Origin: Chamaelirium japonicum
Lineage: Eukaryota; Streptophyta; Magnoliopsida; Liliales; Melanthiaceae
NCBI GenBank assembly: GCA_947650365.1
Contig: CANTAL010000003.1
Location: 2,852,001 to 2,916,000, forward strand
Direction of reading: 5' to 3'
Length of the DNA: 64,000 nt
Shown: piece after piece, positions 37,646 through 50,865 of the stretch
How positions within the stretch are numbered: the stretch's first letter is position 1
Layout of the letters: every line of letters starts with the position of its first letter
The notes under the pieces: generated by a model
The model's database searches: none
What the model saw: only the letters and a program-made list of their open reading frames with translations
Told to the model about the DNA's origin: nothing
Made by a program: the position numbers and the translations under genes

Positions 37646-40241
37646 GGAAATAAAGAAGTAAGATGAGGCACATCCGAATTTTTTGCTTTAAGAAAATTTA
37701 TATTTTTCTTTAAAAAAATTTAAAACATTGCAACTGTTATGAGATCGTTCGATCGAATGACTGTCCACCATCGGATCTCTCCCATAGATTAGGGTTTCTC
37801 ATATTATACTTAGGCCCTAAGTAAACTTATCCTATAAATAATATATGACCCCTTTAGGGTGGGGCATGTTTGACGGCCCCATCTCATAATATGTTATCAA
37901 TACAAACATATCGAGCCCAGCTGACCCTTCGCAAGAAAACGGAAAAAGAAATGAAGATAGAAGAGAGAGAAAAAGAGATATTAGTATCATCTAAATTAAG
38001 AAGTAATCTAAATTCCAAAACTCTACTTCTCAATAGTATCATCTTAACGTTATTATGATTATTATTATAATATTTCTATAATTTTTTTTAATAATATAAT
38101 CATTTCTTTAATTATAAAATAATTTAAATAATTAAAATACTTTAATAATTAGCTTTTTATTAAAATATAATTTTATTTAATTATTTAATTATCTAGTTAT
38201 TTAATGATATTTTATTATTTTATTTATTTATTAATTATTAGTATTATTAAATAATCTAATTATGTAATAATTAAATGGTTTAAAATATTAAATAAAGAAA
38301 TAATGATTTAATTATATAAATATTTAAAATTTATTTAATTAATTAACTAAATAATAAATTATTGAAATGATAAAATAATTATTTAATTTATTTTATTATT
38401 AGTTTAAAAAAAAATTATTATTGAAAAAAATATTTTATTATTTATATGTTCAAATAATTAACTAATTATTTAAATAATAAGTAAATAATTATTGAATTAA
38501 TTTTTTTTTATTACGTAATGAATTTATTAATATTTTAATCCATTTTATTTAATTATTTATAATTTTATAAAATAATTTGTTAATGATTCCATTATATAAT
38601 AATTTATTTAAATTATTATTAACTTAACTATGAAATTATTTTAAAATGAAATTATTTTTTGTTTTTGTAAATAATTTATTTAATATATAATAATTTTATT
38701 ACATAATAATTTAGTTATTTAATTATTAACAAAATTATTTTATTATTTCAAAAAATAATTACTTATTTAAATTATTATTTATTTAATAATGAAATTATAT
38801 TTTTCTTTAAGTAAATAATCAATTTAATATATTTCTGTACAAAATAAGTTTTGAAATATATAAATAATTTAAAAATTATTTATTTATTTAAAAAAATATT
38901 ATTTAAATATTTCTTTATATAATTATCTAATTAACAAAATTCTAATTTTATAATTATTTCAATAAATAATTATTTCATAATTTATTTAAATAGTAATCTA
39001 ATAATTTTATTACATAATAATTTAGCTACGTAATTATTTATGTAATTATATTATTATTTCAAAATATTAATAATAAATATAATTTATTTTTGAAATTATT
39101 GCTTAAATATATAAAAAATAAAATACTTAAATTTATTATGTTAAAATATTATATAATTATATAATAGAATTATTTAATTAGAATATAATAATAAAAGAAA
39201 TAAATAATTAAATTATTTCAATATTTTATAAAATAATAAAATAATTATTTGAATTATTAATCCATAAAAGATAATTATTCCAATATTTTTATTATTTAAT
39301 TATTGAAAAATTCAATAATTATTATTGAATTATTTCATTATTGAATTATTTAATAAATAAAAAATAAAAAAATTTAATTAATTATAATTTATGGAATAAT
39401 GATTCCAATAATTATTTAATTAGTTTATAAAATATCTTAATAATTTCATTATTTTTTTATATAATTTATATTTTTTAATATAATAATTCAATTATATAAT
39501 TATATAATATTTCAATAAAATAATTTAAGTATTTTATTATTTCCGTATTTACATAATAATTTAAACTATAAATTATATTAATTAATAACTGTTTAAAATA
39601 ATAAAATAATTTAATTGATAATTACATAACAAAATTTTTATGTAATAAAATTATTAGATTATTATTTAAATAAATTATTAAATAATTATTTATTTAAATA
39701 GCTAAAATATTAGAATTTAATTATTCAGATAATTAAATAAAGAATTTTCTAAATAATAATTTTTTTAAATAGTTAAATGATTTGTCAATTATTGATATAT
39801 TTAAAAACTTAATTAGTGAATAAATACACCAAATAGATATTTACTTGAAAAAATAAATATTATAATTATTAAATAATATTATTGTTAAATAAATAATAAT
39901 TGATATAAAATATTATATAATTAAATAAATAAATGTTTTTATTAAATTATGAGATATTAATTAAAATAACTAATAATAATAATTATTTAGTTAAGTAATG
40001 AAATAAAATAATAATTTAATAACTATTTAATTCTTATGTAAATAATTAGTTAATTATTTGAATATATGAATAATAAAATATTTTTTTTAAATAGCTTAAT
40101 ATTTTTTTAATAATCAAAGAAATATTTATTGATTTTAATATTTAAATAATAAATAATTAGTTAAATAAGGTAATTATATAGATAATTAAATATTTTATTA
40201 ATTATTTAATTTATTAAACTAATTAAATTAAATAAATAATA
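37646..40241 (+). repeat. Long array unit, subfamily I
   Basis: Head 37646; box 37735-37891 (157 bp); PBS-like TGTTATCAATACAA; leader and shortened tail to 38088; then about 2.1 kb of AT body containing a reverse landmark (38800-38850) and a forward one near 39825. From 39745 it is the duplicated block shared with 1203 onward. Confidence 0.8.
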
Positions 40242-41081
40242 GGAAGTAAAGAAGGAAGATGAGGCAGACCTGAATTTTTTGCTTTAAAAAAATTTAAAAT
40301 ATTAAAACTGTTTTGAGATCGTTCGATAGGATTACTGTCCACCATCGGATCTCACCCATAGATTATGGTTTCCCATATAATACTTAGGCCCTAAGTAAGC
40401 TTATCTCATAATATGTTATCAACATGAACATATCGAGCCCAACCGACCCGTCGCAAGTAAACGGAGAGAGAAACGAAGACAGAAAAGAGAGTAGAAGAGA
40501 GATAGGAATGGAAGAATAAATAAAGAGAGAAGAAGTCCTGCTCTAGTTCATTTGCCACGGATATAGATAATTAAATAAAGAATTATAAAAATAATGTTTT
40601 TTTTATATAATTAAAAAATTAGTCAATTATTGAAATATTTAAAAACTTAATTAGTGAAAAAATATATATAATAGATTATTTACTTAAAAAAATAAATATT
40701 TTAATTATTAAATAATTTAATAATTAAATAAAATATTATATAATTAAATAAATAAAAAAAATTATTAAATTATGAGATATTAATTGAAATACTAAAAATA
40801 ATAATTATTTAAATAAATAATAAAATAAAACATTAATTTAATAGCTATTTCCTTATTATTTATATAATTAGTTATTTATTTGAATATATGAATAATAAAA
40901 TATTTTTTTAAATAGCTTAATATTTTTTTTAATAATCAAAGAAATATTTATTGATTTTATTATTTAAATAATAAATAAATAGTTTAAATAAGTTAATTAC
41001 AAAGATAAATAAATATTTCTTTAATTATTTAATTTATTTAACTAATTAATTTATTAAACTAATAAAATAAATTTAATAATA
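40242..41081 (+). repeat. Array unit, subfamily I
   Basis: Head 40242; box from 40309 (TGTTTTGAGATC) to about 40413, without the TATA part; PBS-like TGTTATCAACATGA; purine leader; short tail to 40572; AT body. Confidence 0.8.
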
Positions 41082-43905
41082 GGAAGTAAAGAAGGAAGAT
41101 GAGGCACAACCGAATTTTTTGTATTAAAAAAATTTATATTTTCTATTAAAAAAATTTAAAACATTACAACTGTTTTGAGATCGTTCAATCGGATGACTGT
41201 CCACCGTCGAATCTCTCCCATAGACTAGGTTTTTTCATATTATACTTAGGCCCTAAGTAAGCTTACCATATAAATAATATACTACCCCTTTAGAGTGGGG
41301 CACGAATATATCGAGCCCAACCGACCCATCGCAAGAAAACGAAGAGAGAAATAAAGACAGAAAGGAGAGAAGAAGAGAGATGAGAATGGAGAAATAAATA
41401 AAGAGAGATAATAATAGTAATTATATATTTAATTATAAAATAATTTAAATAATTGAAATATTTTAATAATTAACATTTTTTTAAAATAATTATTTTATTT
41501 ATTTATTTAATTATCTAGTTTTTTAATAAAATTTATTATTTTATTTATTTATTAATTATTATATTATTTAATAATCCAATTATGTAACAATTTAATGGTT
41601 TAAAATATTAAATAAATAAATAATAATTTAATTATATAATTTATTTATTTAATTAGTTATTTCTTTAATTATTATTATTTTTTGAATTTATTTAATAAAT
41701 TTATTATATAATAAATTGTCAAAATAATAAAATAATTAATGAATTCATCATTTTATTATGCAATAAGTAATTAATAAAAATATTTAATTAATTACCATTA
41801 TAGAAATATTTATTATAATTTTTATTTAATTATTTTATAAAATAATTTATTAATTTAATTATTTATAAAATAGAGTTATAAAATAATATAAAAATATAGC
41901 AACTAATTACTTATTATTTTCAAAAAATTATTTATTTTAATTTTTTTTCTTTTTTTTATTATTTATTAATTTTTTATTTTATTACTTAATAAAATAATTA
42001 ATAATTTGATGTATTTTATGTAATTTTTTATAATTGAATAAATAATTTGTTAATTATTCCATTATATAATAATTTATTTAAATTATTTATTTAACAATAA
42101 AATTATTTAATAATTAATTTTTTTTTTGTTTTAGTAAATAATATATTTAATATATTTTTTTACTAAAAAAGATTTTCAATATATAAATAATTTACTAATT
42201 ATTTATTTATACAAAAAAATTATTTTTAAATAATTTTTATATAATTTTATAAATAATAAAATTCTAATTTTATAATTATTTAAATAAATATTTATTAAAT
42301 TTTTTTTTTAGATGATAATATATTAATTTTATTACATAATAATTTATTTATATAATTTCTTATTAAATTATTTTATTATTTCAAAAAATTATAATTTATT
42401 TAAATTATTAGTTTTTGAACAATGAAATTATTTAATAATTAAATTATTTTTTTGTTTAAGTAAATAATCCTTTTAATATATTTATTTACTAAATAAGTTT
42501 TTAAATATTTAAAGAATTGAATAATTATTTATTTAATTAAAAAAATTATTATTTATATAATTATTTATATAAATATCTAATTAATGAAATTCTAATTTTA
42601 TACTTATATCAATAATTAATTATTTAATAATTTACTTAAATAATAATCTAATAATTTTATTACATAATAATTTAGTTATTTAATTATTAATGAAATTATT
42701 TTACTATTTCAAAAAATTACTAATTAATATAATTTTTTTTTTAAAATATGACTTAAATATTCAAAAAATAAAATACTTAAATGTATTTTGTTTAAATATT
42801 ATATTATTATATAATGGAATTATTTTATTAGAATATAAAAATAACTTAAAGAAATAATGAAATTATTTAAATATTTAATAAAATAATTAAATAATTATTT
42901 GAATCATTATTCCATAAATTAGAATTAATTCAATATTTTTATTATTTATTTTTCAATAACTCAATAATTATTATTGAATTATTTCATTATTAAATTATTC
43001 AATAAGTAATTAATAAAAATATTGGATTAATTATAATTTATGGAATAATTGATTCCAATATTTATTTAATTATTTTATAAAATATCTAAATAATTTCATC
43101 ATTTATTTATATAATTAATATTTTTAATAAAAAAATTTAATTATATAATTAGATAATATTTTAAATAAATAATTAAATTTTTTTTTATTTAAATATATAT
43201 TTTATAATTTAAAGTATAAATTATTTTAATTAAGAATTTTTGCAAATAAAAAAATAATTTAATCAATAATTACATAACTAAATTATTATGTTATAAAATT
43301 ATTAGATTATTATTTGAATAAATTATTAAATAATTATTTATTTATATCACTAAAATATTAGAATATAATTATTTAGATAATTAAATATAAAATTATATAA
43401 CTAATAATTTTTTTAATAATTAAATAATGAGTAAATTATTGAAATATTTAAAAACTTAATTACTGAAGAAATATATCAAATAGATTATTTTCTTAAAAAA
43501 ATAAATATTTTCATTATTAAATAATTTCATAGTTAAAAAAAGAATAATTTAAATAAAATATTGTAAAATTAGATAAAGAATAAATTTTATTAAATTATGA
43601 GATATTAATTAAAATAACTAAATAAATAATTATTTAATTAAGTAATAAAATAAAACAATAATTTAATAACTATTTACTTATTATTTAAATAATTAGTTAA
43701 TTATTTGATTATATGAATAATAAAACATTTTTTTAAATAGCTTAATATTTTTTTAATAATCAAAGAAATATTTATTGATTTTATTATTTAAATAATAACT
43801 AATTAGTTTAAACAATTTAATTATAGAGATAATTATATATTTCTTTAATTTTTTAATTTATTTAACTATTTAATTTATTAAACGAATAAAATTAATTTAA
43901 TAATA
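41082..43905 (+). repeat. Long array unit, subfamily I, inverted-double AT body
   Basis: Module 41082-41420 (box from 41171; no clear PBS word), then about 2.5 kb AT body with reverse landmarks near 42135 and 42460 and a forward one near 43480. Partner of 2485-5275. No gene is seen. Confidence 0.8.
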
Positions 43906-46051
43906 GGAAGTAAAGAAGGAAGATGAGGCATACCCGAATTTTTTGCATTAAAAAAATTTATATTTTTCTTTAAAAAAATTTAAAATATTATAAATGTTAT
44001 GAGATCGTTCGATCGGATGACGGTCCACCATCAGATCTCTGCCATAGACTAGGTTTTTCCATATTATACTTAGGCCCTAAGTATGCTTACCATATAAATA
44101 ATTTACGACCCCTTTAGGGTGGGGCACGTTTGATGTCTCTCTCTTTCTCCCATCTCATAATATGTTATCAACACGAACATATCGAGCCCAGCCGACCCGT
44201 CGCAAGAAAATGGAGAGGAAAATGAAGACAGAAAAGAGATGATAGTGGAGAAATAAACGAAAAGAGAAGAATTCCTGCTCCAGTCCATTGGCCATGACTA
44301 TAGGTTTGAAGTAAGAAGTAATCTAAATTCCAAAACTCCACGTCTTAATAGTATCATCTCAACGTTATTATGATTATCATTGTAATGTTTCTATAATTTT
44401 TTTAATAATAGTAATCATTTACTTAATTATAAAATAATTTAAATATTTTAATAATTAACTATTTATTAAAATAATTATTTTATTTAATTATTTAATTATC
44501 TAGTTATTTAATAAAATTATTTATTTATTTATTTATTAGTTACTATATTATTAAATAATCAAATTATGTAACAATTTAATGGTTGAAAATATTAAATAAA
44601 GAAATAATAATTTAATTATATAATTTATTTATTTTATTAGTTATTTCTTTAATTATTATTTTTTTTTAAATTAATTTAATTAATTCATTAAATAATAATT
44701 GCTTAAAATAATAAACTAAATAATTAATTAATTATTTTATTATTCAATAAGTAATTAATAAAAATATTTAATTAATTATAATTAATAAAATTATTATTAT
44801 AATTATTATTTAATTATTTTATAAAATAATTTATTAATTTAATTATTTATTTAATAAAGTAATAAAATAATATATTAATATAATAACAAGTTAATTATTA
44901 TTTTAGAAAATTATATTATTTTAGAAAATTATATTATTTAAAAAAATATTTTATTATTTATATGTTTAAATAATGAACTAATTATTTAAATAATCAATAA
45001 ATAGGTATTGAATTAATTTTTTATTTTATTACATAATGAAATAATAATTTAATTTTTTATTATTTATGAAAATAATTTGTTAATTATTTTATTATATAAT
45101 AATTTATTTAATTAATTATTTTTTTAAAATGGAATTATTGCATAATTAAATAATTTTTTTGTTTAAGTAAATAATCTCTTTAATATATTTCTTTACTAAA
45201 TAAGTTTTTAAATATTTAAATAATTAAATAATTATTTAATTATTTAAAAAAATTGTTATTTAAATAATTATTTATATAATTATGTAAATAATGAAATTTT
45301 AATTTTATAATTTAATTTTTTTATTATTTAAATATTTACATAATAATTTAAAGTATAAATTATATTAATTAATAATATTTTGAAAGAATAAAATAATTTA
45401 ATCAATAATTACATGACTAAATTATTTGTAATAAAATTATTAGATTATAATTTAAATAAATTATTAAATAATTATTTATTTATATAAATAAAATATTAGA
45501 ATTTAATTATTTAGATAATGAATTAAAAAATTTTTTAAATAATAAATTTTTTAAATAATAAAATAATTAGTCAATTATTGAAATATTTAAAAACTTAATT
45601 AGAGAAGAAATATATCAAATAGATTATTTACTTAAAAAAATAAATATTGTTATTATCAAATAATTTTATAGATAAATAAATAATAATTTAAAAAAAATAT
45701 TGTATAATAAATAAATATAAAATTTTATTAAATTATGAGATATTAATTGAAATAACTAAAAAAAAAATAATTTATTTAAGTAATAAAATAAAAAAAAAAT
45801 TTAATAACTATTTTCTTATTATTTAAATAATTAGTTAATTATTTAAATATATGAATAATAAAATATTTTTTTAAATAGCTTAGTATTTTTTTAATAATCA
45901 AATAAATATTTATTGATTTTAATATTTCAATAATAAATAATTAGTTTACATAATTTAAAAATAAAGATAATTAAATATTTCTTTAATTATTTAATTATTT
46001 AATTTATTTAACTATTTAATTTATTAAACTAATTAAATTAATTAAATAATA
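43906..46051 (+). repeat. Array unit, subfamily I, 168-bp box
   Basis: Head 43906; box 43995-44162; PBS-like TGTTATCAACACGA; leader; tail to 44402; AT body with a reverse landmark at 45155-45203 and a forward one near 45615. The duplicated block ends near 45487, so the last 560 bp are specific to this copy. Confidence 0.85.
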
Positions 46052-46924
46052 GGAAGTAAAGAAGGAAGATAAGACACACCCGAATTTTTTACTTTAAAAA
46101 AATTTATATTTTTCTTTAAAAAAATTTAAAATATTACAACTTTTATGAGATCGTTCGATCGGATGACTGTCCACCGTCGGATCTCCACCATAGATTAGGG
46201 TTTCCCATATTATACTTAGGCCCTAACTAAGCTTACCCTATAAATAATATACTACCCCTTTAGGGTGGGGCATGTTTGACGGCTCTCTCTTTCTACCATC
46301 TCACAATATATTATCAATACGAACATATCGAGTCTAGCCGACCCGTCGCAAGAAAACGGAGAGAGAAACGAATACAGAAGAGAGAGAAGAAGAGATATTA
46401 GAATGGAGAAATAAACGAAGAGAGAAGAAGTCCTACTCCAGTTCATTGGCCACGGGTATAGGTTTGAAGTAAGAAATAATCTAAATTCCAAAACTGCATT
46501 TCTCAATAGTATCATCTTAACGTTATTATGATTATATTAAAATATTTCTATAATTTTTTTAATAATATTAATCATTTATTTAATTATAAAATAATTTAAA
46601 TAATTGAAATACTTTAATAATTAGCTTTTTATTAAAATAGTACTTTTATTTAATTATTTAATCATCTAGTTATTTAATAATATTTATTATTTTATTTATT
46701 TATTAATTATTATATTATTAAATAATCAAATTATATAATAATTTAATGGTTTAAAATATTAAATAATTATTTAATTATATAATTATTTTATTTAATTAGT
46801 TATTTATTTAATTATTATTATTTTTTAAATTAATTAAATAAATTTATTAATTAATAAATTATTGAAATAATAAAATAATTATTTAATTCATTATTTTATT
46901 ATTCAATAATTAATTAATGAAAAT
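46052..46924 (+). repeat. Last forward long unit, subfamily I
   Basis: Head 46052; box 46141-46308 (168 bp); PBS-like TATTATCAATACGA; leader; tail to 46560; AT body cut at about 46924, where the short-unit linker CTCCATTCTCTTCTTTCTTC begins. Confidence 0.85.
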
Positions 46925-47897
46925 ATCTCCATTCTCTTCTTTCTTCTCCTATGGATTAGGGTTTCCCATAGATTACTTAGGCCCTAATTAAGCTGACCCT
47001 ATAAATAATATATGACTCCTTTACGGTGGGGCACGTTTGATGGCTCTCCCTTTCTCACATCTCACAACATATTATCAGCACAAACACAACGAGCCCAGCC
47101 GACCAGTCGTAAGAAAACGGAGAGAGTAACGAAGTTAGAAAAGAGAGAAGAAGAGAGAAGATAACGAAGAGATAAACAAAGATAGAAAAGAGAAGAAGTC
47201 CTGCTCTAGTCCATTGGCCACAGCTATAGGTTTGAAGTAAGAAGGAATCTAAATTCAAAATCTCCACTTCTCAATATTTATACAACCCCTTTAGGGTGGG
47301 GCATGTTTAATAGCTCTCTTTCTTCCATATTATAACACGTTATCAGCATGAACATGTCGAGCCCAACCGACCAGTCATAAGAAAATAGAGAAATAAACGA
47401 AGACAGAAGAGAGAGAAGAAGAGAGAAGAGAACAGAGAGATAAACGAAGAGAGAAGAGAGAAGAAGTCCTGCTCAAGTCCATTAGCCACAGGTATAGGTA
47501 TGAAGTGAGAAGGAATATAAATTATAAAACTCAACTTCTCAATAATATAATTAAATCTCCCTATTCTCTTCTCTCTTCTCCCATAGATTAGGGTTTCCCT
47601 TAGATTGCTTAGGCCCTTAGTAAGCTTAACCTATAAATAATATACGACCCTTTAGGGTGGGGCACATTTGACGGCTCTCTCTTTCTCCCAAATCACAATA
47701 CGTTATCAGTACGAATATGTCAAGCCCAACTGACCAGTCGCAATAAAATAAAGAAAAAAATGAAGATAGAATAGAGAGAAGAAAAGAGAAGAGAATGGAG
47801 AAATAAATAAAGAGAGAAGAAAGAAGAAGACCTGCTCTAGTCCATTGGCTACGGGTATTGGTGTTAAGTAAGAGGAATCTAAATTCAGAACCTTCAC
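46925..47897 (+). repeat. Three short forward units, subfamily II type
   Basis: Units at 46925-47275, 47276-47545 and 47546-47897. Each has box part, PBS-like word (for example CGTTATCAGCATGA), purine leader and tail. Units are joined either by a pyrimidine linker (AATCTCCCTATTCTCTTCTC type) or directly by ATTTATACAACCCCTTTAGG. AT bodies are absent, giving a period of about 270-350 bp. Confidence 0.8.
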
Positions 47898-48329
47898 TTC
47901 TGTCTTCATTTCTCTTTCTATTTTCTTATGACTGGTCGACTGGGCTCGATATGTTCGTACTGATAACATGTCTTGTTTAGTTATGAAGAAATCTAAATTC
48001 CAAAACTCCACTTCTCAATAATATAATATAATCTCTCTATTATTTTCTCTCTTTTCCTATGGATTAGGGTTTCCCATAGATTGCTTAGGCCCTAAGTAAG
48101 CTTATCCTATAAATAATATATGACCCTTTTAGGGTGGGGCACGTTTGACAGCTCTCTCTTTCTCCTATCTCACAACACTTACCCTATAAATAATATACGA
48201 CCCCTTTAGGGAGGAGCACGTTTGACATGTTTTTCTTTCTCCCATCTCACAATACGTTATCAGCATGAACATGTCGAGCCTAGCTGACCAGTCATAAGAA
48301 AACAGATAGAGAAATAAAGACAAAAGTGG
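47898..48329 (+). repeat. Fold-back piece, then forward tail and doubled LTR-like box
   Basis: 47898-47970 is a reverse leader/PBS piece (CTTCTGTCTTCATTTCTC to CTGATAACATG). It is followed by a forward tail, linker, and a box that reaches CTCACAACAC. At about 48178 a second box part (CTTACCCTATAAATAATATA) starts again and continues into PBS and leader. The leader ends at the inversion GACAAAAG joined to TGGAGTTTTGG (48329). Confidence 0.75.
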
Positions 48330-48700
48330 AGTTTTGGAATTTAGATTCCTTCTTACTTCACACCTATACCCGTGGATAATGGACTGGAGCAGGTATTCTT
48401 CTCTCTTTTCTCTTTATTTATTTCTTCATTCTCTTTTCTCTTCTTATCTCTCTTCTGTGGAGTTTTGGAATTAAAACGGAGATAAGTGTGAAACATGCCC
48501 TCTTTCGTGCTGATAATGTGTTGTGAGATGGGAGAAAGAGATAGTCATCAAACGTGCGCCACCCTAAAGTGGTCGTCTATTATTTATAGGGTAAGTTTAC
48601 TTAGGACCTAAGCAATCAATAGGAAACCCTAATCTATAGGAGAGATCTGATCTCTTTCTCCCATAGTATAAATTAAAATAAATAAGTATTGATAGAAGAG
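48330..48700 (-). repeat. Short reverse unit with scrambled leader
   Basis: Reverse tail and pyrimidine stretch to about 48465, a second tail start (TGGAGTTTTGGAATTA), then PBS complement (GTGCTGATAATGTG) and a reverse LTR-like box with CTATTATTTATAGGGTAAG and CCTAATCTATAGGAGAGATC. Part of the leader is missing between these pieces. Confidence 0.7.
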
Positions 48701-48870
48701 AGATAAAATATTGTTTTAAACTAGAGAGAGCAGGACTTCTTCCCTTTTCTCTCTTCGTTTAACTCTCCATTCTCTTCTCTCTTTCTCCCATCTTATAACA
48801 CATTATCAACACGAACATATTGAGCCCAGCAGACCAGTCACAAGAAAATGGAGACAGAAACGAAGACAGA
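48701..48870 (+). repeat. Mixed reverse leader and forward PBS/leader junction
   Basis: GAGCAGGACTTCTTCCC (reverse leader) runs into CTCTCTTTCTCCCATCTTAT AACA, CATTATCAACACGAACATA and a forward leader. The two orientations meet within a pyrimidine tract common to both. It ends at another CGAAGACAGAAG to TGAAGTTTTTGAA inversion. Confidence 0.7.
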
Positions 48871-49361
48871 AGTGAAGTTTTTGAATTTAGATTCCTTTTT
48901 ACTTCAAACCTATACCCATGGCCAATGGATTAGAGCAGGACTTCTTCTCTCTTCTATTTTCATTTATCTCTTCATTCTTTTCTCTCTTTTTCTCTCTTCT
49001 GTCTTCGTTTCTCTTTCTATTTTCTTATGACTGGTCGGCTGGGCTCGATATATTTGTGCTGATAATGTGTTGTAAGATGGGAGAAAGGGAGAGCTGTCAA
49101 ACGTGCCCCACCCTAAAGGGGTCGTATATTATTTATAGGTTAAGCTTACTTAGGGCCTAAGCAATTTATAGAAAACCCCAATCCATTGGAGAGATCCGAT
49201 GGTGGATAGCTATCTGATCGAACGATCTTATAACAGTTGTAATGTTTTAAATTTTTTTTTAAAAAAATATAAATTATTTTTAAAACAAAAAATTTGTTTA
49301 TTTAAATTAATTATTTTGCTAAAAACCTAATTATTAAATTATTTAAATTATTAAATAATTT
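48871..49361 (-). repeat. Reverse unit: tail, leader, PBS, LTR-like box, head start
   Basis: Tail from 48871, pyrimidine-rich leader complement, GGCTCGATATATTTGTGCTG, then the box complement 49078-49235 (TGTTGTAAGATGG to TCTTATAACA), then GTTGTAATGTTTTAAA of the head and some AT sequence. The box is 158 bp. Hydrophobic plus-strand open frames here are translations of the leader complement. Confidence 0.8.
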
Positions 49362-50257
49362 AAACGAAGACAGAAATTGGATGGTTGTCCACCCTAATCC
49401 ATGGGAGAGATCTGACGGTGGACAGCCATCCGATCGAATGATTTCATAACATATGTAATGTTTTAATTTTTTTTTAAAAAAATTATAAATTATTTTAAAA
49501 GCAAAAAATTTGGGTATGCCTCATCTTCCTTCTTTACTTCCTATTTTTTAATTAATTTAATTAGTTTAATAAATAAAATAATTAAATTATTATAATCATA
49601 ATAAATAAATAAAATAATAAATTTAATTAAATAACTAGATAATTAAATAATTAAATAAATTAATTATTTTACTCAAACCTTAATTATTTAAATAATTAAA
49701 TTATTTAATAATTAAATAAATAAATAATTAATTAAAAAAATTATAATTAAAAAAATAATAATTAAATAATTAAAAATTATAATTAAATAATTAAAAAATA
49801 ATTGATTAATTATTTTATTAAAAACTTAATTATTAAATTATTTAATAATTAAATAAATTATTAATTTAATTAAAAAATTTAAACGAAGACAGAAATTGGA
49901 TGGCTGTCCACCCTAATCCATGGGAGAGATCTGACGGTGGACAGCCATCCGATCGAATGATTTCATAACATATGTAATATTTTAATTTTTTTTAAAAAAA
50001 ATTATAAATTATTTTAAAAGCAAAAAATTTGGGTGTACCTCATCTTCCTTCTTTACTTCCTATTATTTAATTAATTTAATTAGTTTAATAAATGAAATAA
50101 TTAAATTATTATAATCATAATAAATAAATAAAATAATAAATTTAATTAAATAACTAGATGATTAAATAATTAAATAAATTAATTATTTTACTCAAACCTT
50201 AATTATTTAAATAATTAAATTATTTAATAATTAAATAAATAATTGATTAATTAAAAA
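49362..50257 (-). repeat. 519-bp tandem duplication of reverse box end, head and AT body
   Basis: AAACGAAGACAGAAATTGGA occurs at 49362 and 49881. Each copy holds a leader scrap, a box 5' end in reverse (GATCTGACGGTGGACAGCC, ATCCGATCGAATGATTTCAT), the reverse head (CCTCATCTTCCTTCTTTAC) and a reverse AT body. The second copy is shorter. Similarity is high, so the event is recent. Confidence 0.88.
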
Positions 50258-50865
50258 AATTATAGTAACATTACTATGATAATTATAATAATGTTGAGAT
50301 GATTCTATTTAGAAGTGGAGTTTTGGAATTTAGATTCCTTCTTACTTTACACCTATACCTGTGGCTAATGGATTGGAGGAGAACTTCTTCTCTCTTTAAT
50401 CTTCATTTATCTCTTTATTCTCTTCTCTCTTCTATCTTCGTTTCTCTTTCTGTTTTCTTGTGACTGGTCGGCGGGGATCGACATGTTCGTGCTGATAACG
50501 TGTTGTGAGAAGCGAGAAGAAAAGAGAAGGGAACAAAAAGATTAGAGATAAGAAGGTTTAAAAATTATAGTAACATTACTATGATAATTATAATAATGTT
50601 GAGATGATTCTACTTAGAAGTAGAGTTTTGGAATTTAGATTCCTTCTTACTTTACACCTATACCCGTGGCTAATGAATTGGAGGAGAACTTCTTCTCTCT
50701 TCAATTTTCATTTATCTCTTTATTCTCTTCTCTCTTCTATCTTCATTTCTCTTTCTATTTTCTTATGACTGGTCGGCGGGGATCGACATGTTCATGCTGA
50801 TAACGTGTTGTGAGAAGCGAGAAGAAAAGAGAAGGGAACAAAAAGATTAGAGATAAGAAGTCCTA
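50258..50865 (-). repeat. 307-bp tandem duplication of a reverse tail/leader/PBS piece
   Basis: The word ATTATAGTAACATTACTATG starts copies at about 50259 and 50566. Each runs reverse tail, leader complement, GGCGGGGATCGACATGTTC and GATAACGTGTTGTGAG, then folds into a forward purine leader (GAGAAGCGAGAAGAAAAG). Each copy therefore has its own inverted junction. The pair is near-identical. Confidence 0.88.

Larger units (their letters stand above)
39745..45487 (+). repeat. Segmental duplication, copy 2 (partner 1203-6890)
   Basis: Begins at a TTTTCTAAATAATAATTTTT word inside an AT body and ends inside another AT body near 45487, so neither end lies at a unit boundary. It holds the heads at 40242, 41082 and 43906. 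Compared with copy 1 its first LTR-like box is fuller. Confidence 0.85.
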
